Notes: generated from the sequence alone by a model not told the origin. A stretch of 64,000 nucleotides of DNA from Dechloromonas sp. H13 (GCF_009469615.1 NZ_SSXX01000001.1:1-64000); one strand, 5' to 3'. Shown: positions 12,257 to 23,349, counted from the stretch's first letter. Numbers and translations are program-made.

Positions 12257-15200
12257 ACGTTTCGGCGTGGTCCATCCGGAATCCGATTCCGGCCGTCCTG
12301 CTCTTCGTCATGCTCACCCTGGTCGGCCTGATGGCCTTCCGGGCGATGAAGATCCAGCAGTTCATGGACATCGACCTGCCGACGGTGACGGTCACCGCCA
12401 GCCTGCCCGGCGCGGCGCCGGCGCAGATGGAAACCGAGGTGGCGCGCAAGATCGAGAACGCCGTCGCCACCCTGCAGGGCATCAAGCGCATCTACACCAA
12501 GGTGCAGGACGGGACGGCCATCGTCACCGTCGAATTCCGCCTCGAAAAGCCGACACAGGAAGCGCTCGACGACGTGCGCGACGCCGTTTCGCGCATCCGC
12601 GCCGACCTGCCGGGCGACCTCAAGGACCCGGTGATTTCCAAGGTCAACCTGGCCGGCGCGCCGATCCTGACCTACACCGTCGCCTCGACGCGCATGGACG
12701 ACGAGGCGCTGTCGTGGTTCGTCGACAACACGGTGACCAAGGCGCTGCTTTCCGTGCGCGGCGTCGGTGCCGTGGCGCGCGTCGGCGGCGTCACGCGCGA
12801 GATCCGCATCGAGCTCGATCCGGCCCGCCTGCTTGCGTTGCGCGCCACGGCCGCCGACGTTTCGCGCCAGCTGCGCCAGATCCAGCAGGAGGCCTCGGGC
12901 GGCCGCGCCGACGTCGGCGGCGTCGAGCAGTCGGTGCGCACCATCGCCACCGTGCGCAACGCCGAGGAGCTCGGGGCGATGGAAATCTCGCTCGCCGACG
13001 GCCGCCGCATCCGCCTCGACCAGCTCGCCACGGTCAGCGACACCGTCGCCGAACAACGCTCGGCGGCCCTGCTCGACGGCAAGCCGGTGGTCGGCTTCGA
13101 GATCGTGCGCAGCCGCGGCGCCGGCGAGGTGGAGGTCGCCGACGGTGTGCGCGCGGCGCTGGAAAAGCTGAAGAAGGAGCACCCCGACATCACCATCACC
13201 GAGGCCTTCAACTTCGTCGACCCGGTGGTCGAGAATTTCGACGGCTCGATGTCGCTGCTGATCGAGGGCGCCCTGCTCGCCGTGCTGGTGGTCTGGCTCT
13301 TCCTGCGCGACTGGCGGGCCACCTTCGTCTCGGCCACCGCGCTGCCGCTGTCGATCATCCCGACCTTCGCTGCGATGTACGTGATGGGCTTCACGCTCAA
13401 CGTCGTCACCCTGCTCTCGCTGTCGCTGGTGGTCGGCATCCTGGTCGATGACGCCATCGTCGAGATCGAGAACATCATCCGCCACCTGCGCATGGGCAAG
13501 ACGCCCTACCAGGCGGCAATGGAAGCGGCCGACGAGATCGGCCTGGCGGTCATCGCCACCACCTTCACGCTGATCGCCGTGTTCCTGCCGACCGCCTTCA
13601 TGAGCGGCGTGCCGGGCAAATTCTTCGTCCAGTTCGGGTGGACCGCGGCGATCGCCGTCTTCTTCTCTCTCGTCGTCGCCCGCATGCTGACGCCGATGAT
13701 GGCGGCCTACCTGCTCAAGCCGCCGAAAAAGATGCATCACGAGCCGCGCTGGATGACGGTCTACGCCGGCTGGGCGGCGTGGTGCCTGAAGCACCGGCTG
13801 ACGACGCTGTTCGCGGCGACGGTCTTCTTCTTCGGCTCCTTCGCGCTGGTGCCGCTGCTGCCGACCGGCTTCATCCCGCCCGACGACCTCTCGCAGACGC
13901 AGGTCTACCTCGCGCTGCCGCCGGGCAGCACCTTCCGGGAAACCTTCGCCGCCGCCGAGGAGGCGCGCCACATCGTCGAACGCAACCCGCACGTCCGCAT
14001 GATCTACACCGCCATCGGCGGTGGCGCCTCGGGCAGCGACCCGTTCGCCCCCAAGGGCGCGCCGGAGGTGCGCAAGGCGACGCTGACCATCAACCTGACG
14101 CCGCGCGCCCAGCGTGGCGGCGTCCGGAAGCAGGAAGTCGAACGCCAGCTGCGCGAGGCGCTGGCCGTCCTGCCCGGCGTCCAGGTCAAGGTCGGCCTCG
14201 GCGGATCCAACGAGAAATACGTGCTGGTGCTGGCCAGCGAGAACGGCGACCTGCTCGCCGAACACGCCCGCGTCGTCGAGCGCGAGCTGCGCAGCATTCC
14301 CGGTATCGGCGCCGTCACCACGACGGCCAGCCTGGTGCGCCCGGAACTCGTCGTGCGCCCCGACTTCGCGCGCATGGCCGACCTCGGCGTCACCTCGGCG
14401 GCGATCGCCGACACCCTGCGCATCGCCACCGCCGGCGACTACGACCAGAACATCGCCAAGCTCAACCTGACACAGCGGCAGATCCCCATCGTCGTCAAGC
14501 TACCGCCGGAAGCGCGCCAGGATTTGCCCCTGCTCGAACGGTTGACCGTACCCGGCAAGCACGGCCCGGTGATGATCGGCAACGTGGCGACGCTCGAACT
14601 GGCCGGCGGCCCGGCCGAGATCGACCGCTACGACCGCCTGCGCAACATCAATTTCGAGATCGAGCTCAACCAGCAGCCGCTCGGCGAAGTCGAGAAGCAG
14701 GCGCTGGCCCTGCCCAGCCTCGCCAATCTGCCGCCCGGCATCCTGCAGACCACGGTCGGCGACGCCGAGGCGATGGGCGAACTGTTCCAGAGCTTCGGGC
14801 TGGCGATGCTGACCGGCGTGCTCTGCATCTACATCGTGCTGGTCCTGCTGTTCAAGGATTTCGTGCAGCCGGCGACCATCCTCGCCGCCCTCGTGCTCTC
14901 GGTGCCCGGCGCCTTCCTGGCGCTGTTCGTGACGCAGACGGCGCTGTCGATGCCGTCGATGATCGGCCTCATCATGTTGATGGGCATCGCCACCAAGAAC
15001 TCGATCCTGCTCATCGACTACGTCATCCTCGCCCGCCGCGAGCACGGGCTGGATCGTTGGAGCGCCCTGCTCGACGCCTGCCGCAAGCGCGCCCGGCCGA
15101 TCGTCATGACCACCGTCGCGATGGGCGCCGGCATGCTGCCGATCGCGATCGGCATCGGCACCGACCCCAGCTTCCGGGCGCCGATGGCGATCGTCGTCAT

Positions 15201-15315
15201 CGGCGGCCTGATCACCTCGACCTTCCTCAGCCTGCTGGCGATCCCCGTCGTCTTCACCTACGTGGACGATGCCGTGACCTGGATCAAGCGGCACCTGCCG
15301 CGGGCGCACGCCTGA
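12253..15315 (+). CDS. RND efflux transporter, inner-membrane pump
   Basis: A 1020-residue proton-driven pump of the HAE1/AcrB-like family, slightly short of the typical 1030-1050. The N-terminal helix begins MNVSAWSIRNPIPAVLLFVM. The proton-relay aspartates in TM4 are D399 and D400 (VVGILVDDAIVEIENI). The C-terminal half repeats the fold, with LIMLMGIATKNSILLIDYVI in the TM10 region. It is coupled by overlap to the adaptor upstream and by a 1-nt overlap to a cupin downstream. The pump class is secure; the cargo (drug, solvent, metabolite) is not. Confidence 0.94.
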   Translation: MNVSAWSIRNPIPAVLLFVMLTLVGLMAFRAMKIQQFMDIDLPTVTVTASLPGAAPAQMETEVARKIENAVATLQGIKRIYTKVQDGTAIVTVEFRLEKPTQEALDDVRDAVSRIRADLPGDLKDPVISKVNLAGAPILTYTVASTRMDDEALSWFVDNTVTKALLSVRGVGAVARVGGVTREIRIELDPARLLALRATAADVSRQLRQIQQEASGGRADVGGVEQSVRTIATVRNAEELGAMEISLADGRRIRLDQLATVSDTVAEQRSAALLDGKPVVGFEIVRSRGAGEVEVADGVRAALEKLKKEHPDITITEAFNFVDPVVENFDGSMSLLIEGALLAVLVVWLFLRDWRATFVSATALPLSIIPTFAAMYVMGFTLNVVTLLSLSLVVGILVDDAIVEIENIIRHLRMGKTPYQAAMEAADEIGLAVIATTFTLIAVFLPTAFMSGVPGKFFVQFGWTAAIAVFFSLVVARMLTPMMAAYLLKPPKKMHHEPRWMTVYAGWAAWCLKHRLTTLFAATVFFFGSFALVPLLPTGFIPPDDLSQTQVYLALPPGSTFRETFAAAEEARHIVERNPHVRMIYTAIGGGASGSDPFAPKGAPEVRKATLTINLTPRAQRGGVRKQEVERQLREALAVLPGVQVKVGLGGSNEKYVLVLASENGDLLAEHARVVERELRSIPGIGAVTTTASLVRPELVVRPDFARMADLGVTSAAIADTLRIATAGDYDQNIAKLNLTQRQIPIVVKLPPEARQDLPLLERLTVPGKHGPVMIGNVATLELAGGPAEIDRYDRLRNINFEIELNQQPLGEVEKQALALPSLANLPPGILQTTVGDAEAMGELFQSFGLAMLTGVLCIYIVLVLLFKDFVQPATILAALVLSVPGAFLALFVTQTALSMPSMIGLIMLMGIATKNSILLIDYVILARREHGLDRWSALLDACRKRARPIVMTTVAMGAGMLPIAIGIGTDPSFRAPMAIVVIGGLITSTFLSLLAIPVVFTYVDDAVTWIKRHLPRAHA

Positions 15316-15638
15316 TGGACAGCATTTTTGCCGGTCTGCCGCGGTCGACCGCAAGCGACGAGCAATTTTCGCAATTGCTCGGGCGCCCCTGCCTGCGCAT
15401 CGAGCGCATCGTGTCGACTGGCCAGTGCAGCCCGCCGGATTTCTGGTACGACCAGCCGGAAGGCGAATGGGTGCTGCTCCTCCAGGGCGCCGCCCGCCTG
15501 CGCTTCGCCGACGAGCCCGAAGCCCGCCGGCTCGCCGCCGGCGATTTCGTCGATATCGCCCCGCATCGCCGCCACCGCGTCGAGTGGACGGCGCCCGGCG
15601 AAATCACCATCTGGCTGGCGGTGCACTACGCGGCCTGA
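15315..15638 (+). CDS. Small cupin-domain protein
   Basis: A 107-residue single-cupin protein. The conserved barrel strands are FWYDQPEGEWVLLLQGAARL (about 43-62) and the second motif LAAGDFVDIAPHRRHRVEWT (about 75-94), whose histidines would bind a metal. The ATG overlaps the stop of the RND gene by one base, so it is probably made with the pump. It resembles small cupins of unknown function. A role in sensing or modifying the pump substrate is only a guess. The first codons contain one copy of the dispersed TGCGGTCGAC motif (15344-15353). Confidence 0.8.
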   Translation: MDSIFAGLPRSTASDEQFSQLLGRPCLRIERIVSTGQCSPPDFWYDQPEGEWVLLLQGAARLRFADEPEARRLAAGDFVDIAPHRRHRVEWTAPGEITIWLAVHYAA

Positions 15639-15653
15639 GGCCGTCGGCGCGCC

Positions 15654-16133
15654 TCAGGGCTTGCCGGTGTCCACGCGTTCGACGACCGGCGGCGTGACGC
15701 CGCCGAAGGCGAAAATCGCCCTCCCCTTGTGATCCTTCAGGAAATCGTCGGCGTCCGCACGCGTGGCGAGCGGCACGAATTCGTGGCCCATCGGGCCGAG
15801 CACGTCGGAACCGGTCACGAACCAGGCCTGGCGCGCGTCAATGCGTTCAAGGTTGTAGAAGTCGGTCACGTAGATTCCGCCGATGTCTTCCTTGCGGTGG
15901 CCGGGCGCGAATTTCGGCAGGTCGTGCAGGAACTTGAACATGTCCTTGGCGCCGTCGAAGAAATGCGCATGGCCATCCTTCCAGGTAACGACGGCGACCC
16001 AGTTCGGATACTTGGAGACCAGCATGCCACACACAGGGCAGAGATCCTTCGGCCCCGGTCGCGGCACGTTCTGGGCGAATCCGGCGACCGCGCAGAACAG
16101 CAGGCCGCACAGGATCAGGCTGCGGCGCAGCAT
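15654..16133 (-). CDS. NosL-family copper-binding periplasmic protein
   Basis: A 159-residue NosL-like protein. NosL proteins bind Cu(I) and help assemble the copper centres of nitrous oxide reductase. A cleavable signal peptide (MLRRSLILCGLLFCAVAGFA) precedes the copper motif CPVCGM (C32, C35, M37). The later segment VTDFYNLERIDARQAWFV is family-typical. It is the last gene of the minus-strand copper cluster and its ATG overlaps the stop of the second NosL-type gene. There is no lipobox, unlike many NosL proteins. The absence of nosZ in view leaves the client open. Confidence 0.85.
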   Translation of the reverse strand: MLRRSLILCGLLFCAVAGFAQNVPRPGPKDLCPVCGMLVSKYPNWVAVVTWKDGHAHFFDGAKDMFKFLHDLPKFAPGHRKEDIGGIYVTDFYNLERIDARQAWFVTGSDVLGPMGHEFVPLATRADADDFLKDHKGRAIFAFGGVTPPVVERVDTGKP

Positions 16134-16741
16134 CAGCCCTGCTTCTGCTGGGCAGCCCGCTGGCGCCGCTCCTCGCGCATCTTGCGGATCATGCTGACGT
16201 CGGCCGCCATGTCGACATAGGCCTCGCGCAAGGCCTCGTCGAACTTGGCCAGTGAACCGCCAAATCTGGCCTGGAATTCCTTCGCCTGCTCAGCGGAGGC
16301 AAAAGAGTGCTTGCTGCGCTTGGTCATCGCATGTTTGAGATCGGCGCCGATCAGATAGGTCAGTTGATCGACCGGATAGAGTGGACGTGGATCGACTGTA
16401 GAAGCGTAGTCGGGACCCCAGATCATTTTCGGTTCGCGGTCAATGTTGAGACCAAGGCTCAGCGCCAGACAATGGATGGAGCAGACGCCATCGGTCAGGT
16501 TGTCCGAATACTGGACGAGCATACGAGCGCGGTTGTGTTCCTTGCGATCCATGCCGCAGTAGGGGCATTTCGGGTGCTTCGTCAGTTCGTTCTCCAGCGG
16601 ATTGGCGTCGGGCGCCGTCTTGGGAACGAACTGGGCCGGCGTACCGTCCGCCGGGCAGGCATCGGCGGCAACGGCGCGGCCGCTCGTTGCGGCGGTCACC
16701 CCGGACAGCATGGATATCTTGAGCAGATCGCGGCGCTTCAT
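16133..16741 (-). CDS. Second NosL-type protein, probable Tat substrate
   Basis: A 202-residue protein with the metal motif CPYCGMD (C59, C62, M64), the same CxxCGM signature as its downstream neighbour. The N-terminus KRRDLLKISMLSG is a twin-arginine-type signal, implying export of a folded, possibly metal-loaded protein. GGGAGA fits the inner ATG at 16741 better than the one two codons earlier. Additional Cys/His residues (CSIHCLALSLG) could add ligands. The C-terminal third is charged and helical, ending RRQRAAQQKQG. Likely a copper chaperone or sensor acting with the NosL protein encoded next to it. Confidence 0.75.
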   Translation of the reverse strand: MKRRDLLKISMLSGVTAATSGRAVAADACPADGTPAQFVPKTAPDANPLENELTKHPKCPYCGMDRKEHNRARMLVQYSDNLTDGVCSIHCLALSLGLNIDREPKMIWGPDYASTVDPRPLYPVDQLTYLIGADLKHAMTKRSKHSFASAEQAKEFQARFGGSLAKFDEALREAYVDMAADVSMIRKMREERRQRAAQQKQG

Positions 16742-16820
16742 GGTCATTCTCCCTGTCGTTATTGGATAGCGGGAATATTAGTCTTCATCGATGCGTCGCG
16801 AATGCGGCAAAAAGTCGCAC

Positions 16821-17522
16821 CTAGCCGATCAGGCTACGCATCACGGCGTAATAGCGCAGCCCCTGCCACAGCGTCGACACGCCGAGGGCGATGACGAACA
16901 GCGCCGCCCCCTTGAGTAGCCAGCCGCGCAGGCGCGGCCCGAGCTTGCCGAAGAGGAAGGAGGCGGAGAGCATCGACGGCAGCGTGCCGGCGCCGAAGGC
17001 CAGCATCAGCAGGCCGCCTTCGAGGACGGACGGCGCCGTGGTCGCCTTGACCGCCATCGCCATGGTCATCGAACACGGCATCAGGCCGTTGATCGCGCCG
17101 CCGATCAACGCGCCAACCACCGGGCCCTTCTGCACCGCCAGGGTGAATTGCTTGCGCAGCCAGGCAATTGGCGCGAAACCAAACCGGTTGCGCACCGGCG
17201 AAACACCGAGCAGGTCGAGACCGAGCAGGATGACGACGATCCCGGCGACGATCTGCAGCGCGCCCTGCCAGAGACCGATCTGCCCGGTAGACACCAGCAC
17301 CGCGCCAATGGCGGCGGCAATGAGCCCGACCACCGCGTAGAGGCTCACCCGCGCCCCGTGATAGGCCAGGTATGGCCATACGCCCTTGGCCCCGAGCTTC
17401 ATGAAGAAGCCGGAAACCAGCCCGCCGCACATGCCCAGGCAGTGCCCGCTGCCGAGCAGGCCGGTCATGAAGGCGAGCCAGTACGAAAACTCGGCGATGG
17501 CCTGGTGGTGCGAATGATCCAT
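16821..17522 (-). CDS. UreH/SafE-like membrane transporter of the copper cluster
   Basis: A 233-residue, six- or seven-helix protein of the UreH_2/sulfite-exporter-like family commonly seen beside cbb3-oxidase and copper ATPase genes. The signature GSGHCLGMCGG holds C28 and C32 in the first helix, and GLMPCSMTMAMA holds C150 with methionines that could pass a soft metal ion. The N-terminus MDHSHHQ is histidine-rich. It lies 43 bp after the copper ATPase gene. Transport of Cu or another transition metal is inferred from residues and neighbours. Confidence 0.82.
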   Translation of the reverse strand: MDHSHHQAIAEFSYWLAFMTGLLGSGHCLGMCGGLVSGFFMKLGAKGVWPYLAYHGARVSLYAVVGLIAAAIGAVLVSTGQIGLWQGALQIVAGIVVILLGLDLLGVSPVRNRFGFAPIAWLRKQFTLAVQKGPVVGALIGGAINGLMPCSMTMAMAVKATTAPSVLEGGLLMLAFGAGTLPSMLSASFLFGKLGPRLRGWLLKGAALFVIALGVSTLWQGLRYYAVMRSLIG

Positions 17523-17565
17523 GGGCTGTCGCGGTCAACCGGCGAAAATGAACAGTTTCCGCGCC

Positions 17566-19988
<2,423 letters not shown>

Positions 19989-19992
<4 letters not shown>

Positions 19993-20594
19993 GGACGCTT
20001 GCGGTAGCGGACCAGCAGGAAGACGAGGTAGAAGGTCGTCAGCCAGGCATTGCTGTTGGCCAGCGGATTCTGCAGCCAGCGCTTGGTGATGAGGTCCCAA
20101 TGCACCTTGATCAGGTAGAAGGCGACGATGTCGTTGAAGAAATTGGTCACCGCCTTTTCGGTCAGCGCGCTTTCGACCATCGGCTGGAAACGGGCGCGTA
20201 GCGAGCCAGCCGGCACTTCGCCGGGCGGAATCACCGCTGCCTTGACCTTGTCGAGCAGGGGCTGGATGCCACGGTCGAGGATGCCACTGTTTGCCGGCGC
20301 TGCAGCAGGCGCTTCGGGCGTTGCAACGGCTTCGTCAGGCAGCGCGTCGATCACGTCGAACAATTGCCGGGCCACTTGCGCGGTGCTCAGCGCGGCGGCG
20401 TCGTAGCGGATGGAAATCCGCTTCCAGCCGGGGTCGACCGCGACAATCGTCACGCCGGCCAGCGTCCCGACGCCGGCCTCGAGGTCGGCGGCGACATCGC
20501 TGCCGCAAAGTTCGCCCGGCAATTCCAGGCGCAGGTAACCCGGCTCACGGTGGACGACGACGATGCGTCCGGCCAGTTGGGCGGCTTGCGGCAT
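19989..20594 (-). CDS. HMA-like protein with C-terminal membrane anchor
   Basis: A 201-residue protein. Residues 8-90 have the beta-alpha-beta pattern of a heavy-metal-associated domain (GRIVVVHREPGYLRLELPG ... WKRISIRYDAA) but no CxxC. An Ala/Pro linker follows, then a helical region and a single hydrophobic segment near residues 180-197 (TFYLVFLLV) with a basic end. GGAGAGG precedes the ATG, and the stop overlaps the ATPase start, so the two are co-translated. The first domain resembles the degenerate N-terminal region of the ATPase, which hints at a duplicated partner module. Function is unknown. Confidence 0.7.
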
Positions 20595-20603
20595 GGCCTC
20601 TCC

Positions 20604-20984
20604 TCAGGCGGCGGGCGGTTGCTCGGCGGCCGGTGCCGGCGGCGTCGCGCGGCCTTCGAGCTTCTCCTCGGCGGTCGCCATCAGGTCGTTGAGGTTTTCC
20701 TTCTGGTGCAGCGCGAAATCCTTGCCCATGCCGGTGACCTTCGTCAGTCCGTCGACGATTTCCTTCTGGTACTTGAACAGCAGGAACCCGGCCGCCACGC
20801 CGCCAGCGGCGCCGACCGCCAGCAGCGCCAGCGGGTTGCGCAGCAGCGTCGTGCCGAGCAGGCCGCGCCCGGCGGCAAAGCCGGTGGCCGCCATCATCGC
20901 GCCGGTGGCCATCGGGTGGCCCATCATCTGGCCGGCCTGACCCATCATGTGCGGCATCTGCTTCATCATTTCTTCGGTCATCAT
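20604..20984 (-). CDS. Methionine-rich small membrane protein
   Basis: A 126-residue protein. The first 30 residues hold about ten methionines and two histidines (MMTEEMMKQMPHMMGQAGQ, then MMGHPM), a composition typical of Cu(I)/Ag(I)-binding segments. A hydrophobic helix follows (about 51-70, PLALLAVGAAGGVAAGFLLF), then an amphipathic helix and a Pro/Ala-rich tail. AAGGA lies 6 nt before the ATG at 20984; an ATG two codons upstream overlaps the previous stop and is an alternative start. No family is recognised. Copper storage or handover to the ATPase is inferred from composition and neighbours. Confidence 0.65.
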   Translation of the reverse strand: MMTEEMMKQMPHMMGQAGQMMGHPMATGAMMAATGFAAGRGLLGTTLLRNPLALLAVGAAGGVAAGFLLFKYQKEIVDGLTKVTGMGKDFALHQKENLNDLMATAEEKLEGRATPPAPAAEQPPAA

Positions 20985-20986
20985 GG

Positions 20987-21178
20987 TCATTCCTTTCGGG
21001 ATTTATCTGAATTATTATCGTCACTGTCGACGGATATTTCCTTGATGTCATGCAACATCTCGTAGATTCCCCGGCAGCCCTCGCAGCAGAAGCGGTACTG
21101 TTTTTTCGCCGTGTTCAGCGTGAAGGGCCTGACCCCGACATCGAGGCCGCACAGGTCGCAGGCGCCGTGGTCGCTCAT
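20987..21178 (-). CDS. Free-standing FixI/CcoI-type metal-binding domain
   Basis: A 63-residue cysteine-rich protein: C7 and C10 (CDLCG), then YRFCCEGC with C31, C32 and C35. This pattern matches the small cysteine-rich domain normally fused to the N-terminus of FixI/CcoI copper ATPases. Here it is a separate polypeptide, with its gene three places upstream of the ATPase gene. The ATG overlaps the TlpA stop by 4 nt and the stop lies next to the Met-rich gene start. The C-terminal 20 residues are acidic and polar. Likely a cytoplasmic copper-binding partner of the ATPase. Confidence 0.75.
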   Translation of the reverse strand: MSDHGACDLCGLDVGVRPFTLNTAKKQYRFCCEGCRGIYEMLHDIKEISVDSDDNNSDKSRKE

Positions 21179-21666
21179 TTCAGCAGTTCCAGCAAGTGGC
21201 GCTCGAAAGTCGCCTCATCCGCCTCGCCGACGATCTTGCCGCGGACGATACCCTTGCCATCAATGAAGAAGGTCGTCGGCAGGCCGACCACGCCGTAGCT
21301 TCTGGCAATGGCCGAGTTCTCGTCGAGCAGTGCAGGATAGGTGACGCCGATCTTGGCCATGAAGGACTGGATCGTCTTTTTGTCCTGCCCGGCATTGATC
21401 GCCAGCACCGTCAAGCCCTTGTCCTTGTGCCGTTGGTAGACCGCTTCGATGCCCTTCATCTCGCCTTCGCAATACTTGCACCAGTCGGCCCAGAAACGGA
21501 TGACCAGCGGCTTGCCGGCGAAGGCAGAGGGGAACTGCTCGGCGGCGCCGTCGAAGCGGACGGTCTGGAAGGTCGGCGCACTGCTGCCGACGTTGATATT
21601 GACCTTGGGTGCCTCCTGCCCGCAGGCAGCGAGCGTCAGGGCAAAAAGCAGTGCAGGAAGGCGCAT
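21175..21666 (-). CDS. TlpA-like thiol-disulfide lipoprotein
   Basis: A 163-residue periplasmic thioredoxin-fold protein. The lipobox LTLAAC predicts lipidation at C15. The active site is WCKYC (C63, C66), and the cis-proline loop is GLPTTF. TlpA proteins reduce the cysteine pairs of copper chaperones such as SCO and of CuA subunits. The neighbouring SCO1, NosL and Cys-containing membrane proteins are natural partners. It overlaps the next gene by 4 nt and lies 1 bp after the polytopic membrane protein gene, so coupling is tight. Confidence 0.88.
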   Translation of the reverse strand: MRLPALLFALTLAACGQEAPKVNINVGSSAPTFQTVRFDGAAEQFPSAFAGKPLVIRFWADWCKYCEGEMKGIEAVYQRHKDKGLTVLAINAGQDKKTIQSFMAKIGVTYPALLDENSAIARSYGVVGLPTTFFIDGKGIVRGKIVGEADEATFERHLLELLK

Positions 21667-21667
21667 G

Positions 21668-22675
21668 TCAGTGTTCGATCAGGATCAGGTTGGAATGCAG
21701 CACGAACCAGGTCGCCAGCGCGGCAAATGCAGTGTAGCCCGCCGCCGCCAGCCCCGCCAGCCGCGCCGAGACGCGCGGCAGCACGGCGCGCAGGCTGGCG
21801 ATGCGGGCGAAGGGCTGTATCGCCCCGGCGCCCAGCCCGGCGGCTGTGGCGAGAAAGAGCGGCACGTACAAGGCATACCCTTGGTAGCCGTATTCGGGTT
21901 TCAGGATGCAGAACGGACAGTGGTGGTGCGGATGTTCGTAAATGTAGAGCGAAACGAAAGACAGCACGCCGACGATGCTCGCCACGAAACCGGCGGCGCT
22001 GGCCGCCAGCGTCGCGTAGCCGCTGAGCCGCGAGGCGCGCCGCCAGTGCCACAGCGCGGCGCCGATGGCGAGCGCCAGCCCGGCGTAGAACAGCACCAGC
22101 GCCGGCCCCGGCCCCATGCCCGAGGCTTCGGCGGCGATGGTCTTCCCTTCGCCGGAAAACAGGCTGCCGCAGCACGAGGTGATGACATTGGCCTTGAGGC
22201 CGAGAAAATACTTCAACTCCAGCCAGAAATTGGTGGCCAGTACCGGCAGCAGCAGGAGCAGCAGCGCGTACTTGATGCGCACCAGCGGGTAGTCGCGGGC
22301 CAGCGTGTCGACATGGTTGAGCGCCAGCCACATGGCGGCGAGGAAGAAGACGGCGGTCTGCATGAGCAGCGAGGGAAAGCCCCAGGCATTGACGTTCAGC
22401 GTGCCGACCGCGCACATGGCGCCGACGAACATCGCAGCCAGCCGGTCGGCGTTGAAGACGAAGAGCAGCAGTGCCGCCAACTGCGCCACCAGCACGAAGG
22501 CGAGCAACGTCGAAAACAGGTAGGTGCGCCGTTCCAGCGCCAGTTGCCGCTCCGAGCCGCTGCCGATGTCCCAGTGGCGGATGACCTGCACGGCGAACGG
22601 TGCGGCGCCGGCGAGCATCAGCACCGCCAGGCCGGCGGCCAGCAGCAGCGCGATGATGGCCGGCTGGAACAGCAT
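21668..22675 (-). CDS. Polytopic membrane protein with CC and HHHCPFC motifs
   Basis: A 335-residue membrane protein with about eight predicted helices and no recognised family. Two features stand out: adjacent cysteines C168-C169 in SCCGSLFSGEG, and a His/Cys cluster at 248-256 (HPHHHCPFC). They are separated by two helices. A Cys pair plus a CxxC in loops flanking helices recalls VKOR-like quinone-coupled oxidoreductases, but the His run also suits metal binding. The gene sits between a TlpA thioredoxin and an ABC transporter and overlaps the ATPase stop (ATGA), which sets the start. It could recycle TlpA or accept copper; neither is proven. Confidence 0.6.
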   Translation of the reverse strand: MLFQPAIIALLLAAGLAVLMLAGAAPFAVQVIRHWDIGSGSERQLALERRTYLFSTLLAFVLVAQLAALLLFVFNADRLAAMFVGAMCAVGTLNVNAWGFPSLLMQTAVFFLAAMWLALNHVDTLARDYPLVRIKYALLLLLLPVLATNFWLELKYFLGLKANVITSCCGSLFSGEGKTIAAEASGMGPGPALVLFYAGLALAIGAALWHWRRASRLSGYATLAASAAGFVASIVGVLSFVSLYIYEHPHHHCPFCILKPEYGYQGYALYVPLFLATAAGLGAGAIQPFARIASLRAVLPRVSARLAGLAAAGYTAFAALATWFVLHSNLILIEH

Positions 22676-23349
22676 CAGTCGGCGGTCAGACGGCCGTCGC
22701 GCATGCCGATGACGCGATGCACGGCGCTCGATTCGACGACCAGCGGGTCGTGGCTGGTCAGCAGCACCGTCTTGCCGGCGGCGGTGAAGCCTTCGAGGAT
22801 GGCGAGGAATTCCCTCGACAGCGCGGTGTCGAGGTTGGCCGTCGGCTCGTCGGCGATGATGACCTGCGGGTCGTTGATCAGGGCGCGGGCGATGGCGACA
22901 CGCTGCTGCTCGCCGCCGGACAGCCACTCGACCCGGGCGCGGCTGCGGTGGCCGAGCTTCAACTGGTCGAGCAGTTCGTCGGCCCGTTCGACCAGGTTAC
23001 GGCGCGAACGGCCGGTCGGCATGCCGGGCAGGATGATGTTGTCAACTGCCGACAGTCCCTTGATCAGGTTGAACTGCTGGAAGACGAAGCCGAAGCTCTG
23101 GCGGCGGATGTCGGTCAGGAAGCGTTCCGGCAGGCCGGAAATGTCCTCGCCCTTGAAGCGCACGCGCCCCTCGGTCGGCCGCGACAGGCAGCCGACGATG
23201 GTCAACAGCGTCGTCTTGCCCGAACCGCTTGGTCCGCGGAACGCTGTGACCTTGCCGGCCTCGACGCTGAGGTCGATGCCGTGCAGCGCCCAGTATTCGT
23301 TGTGGCGGCCCTGGTTGAAGGCCTTGCGGATATTGGCAAGTTCGATCAT
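22675..23349 (-). CDS. ABC transporter ATP-binding protein (LolD/MacB type)
   Basis: A 224-residue ATPase. Walker A is GPSGSGKTTLL (about 39-49), the signature is LSGGEQQRVAIARAL (about 144-158), and Walker B is VIIADEP. The sequence type is that of LolD/MacB/FtsE ATPases, which work with FtsX-like permeases rather than solute importers. It overlaps the permease gene upstream and the polytopic membrane protein gene downstream by 4 and 3 nt. The pair probably does mechanical work on a periplasmic or lipoprotein partner encoded in this cluster. Confidence 0.9.
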   Translation of the reverse strand: MIELANIRKAFNQGRHNEYWALHGIDLSVEAGKVTAFRGPSGSGKTTLLTIVGCLSRPTEGRVRFKGEDISGLPERFLTDIRRQSFGFVFQQFNLIKGLSAVDNIILPGMPTGRSRRNLVERADELLDQLKLGHRSRARVEWLSGGEQQRVAIARALINDPQVIIADEPTANLDTALSREFLAILEGFTAAGKTVLLTSHDPLVVESSAVHRVIGMRDGRLTAD

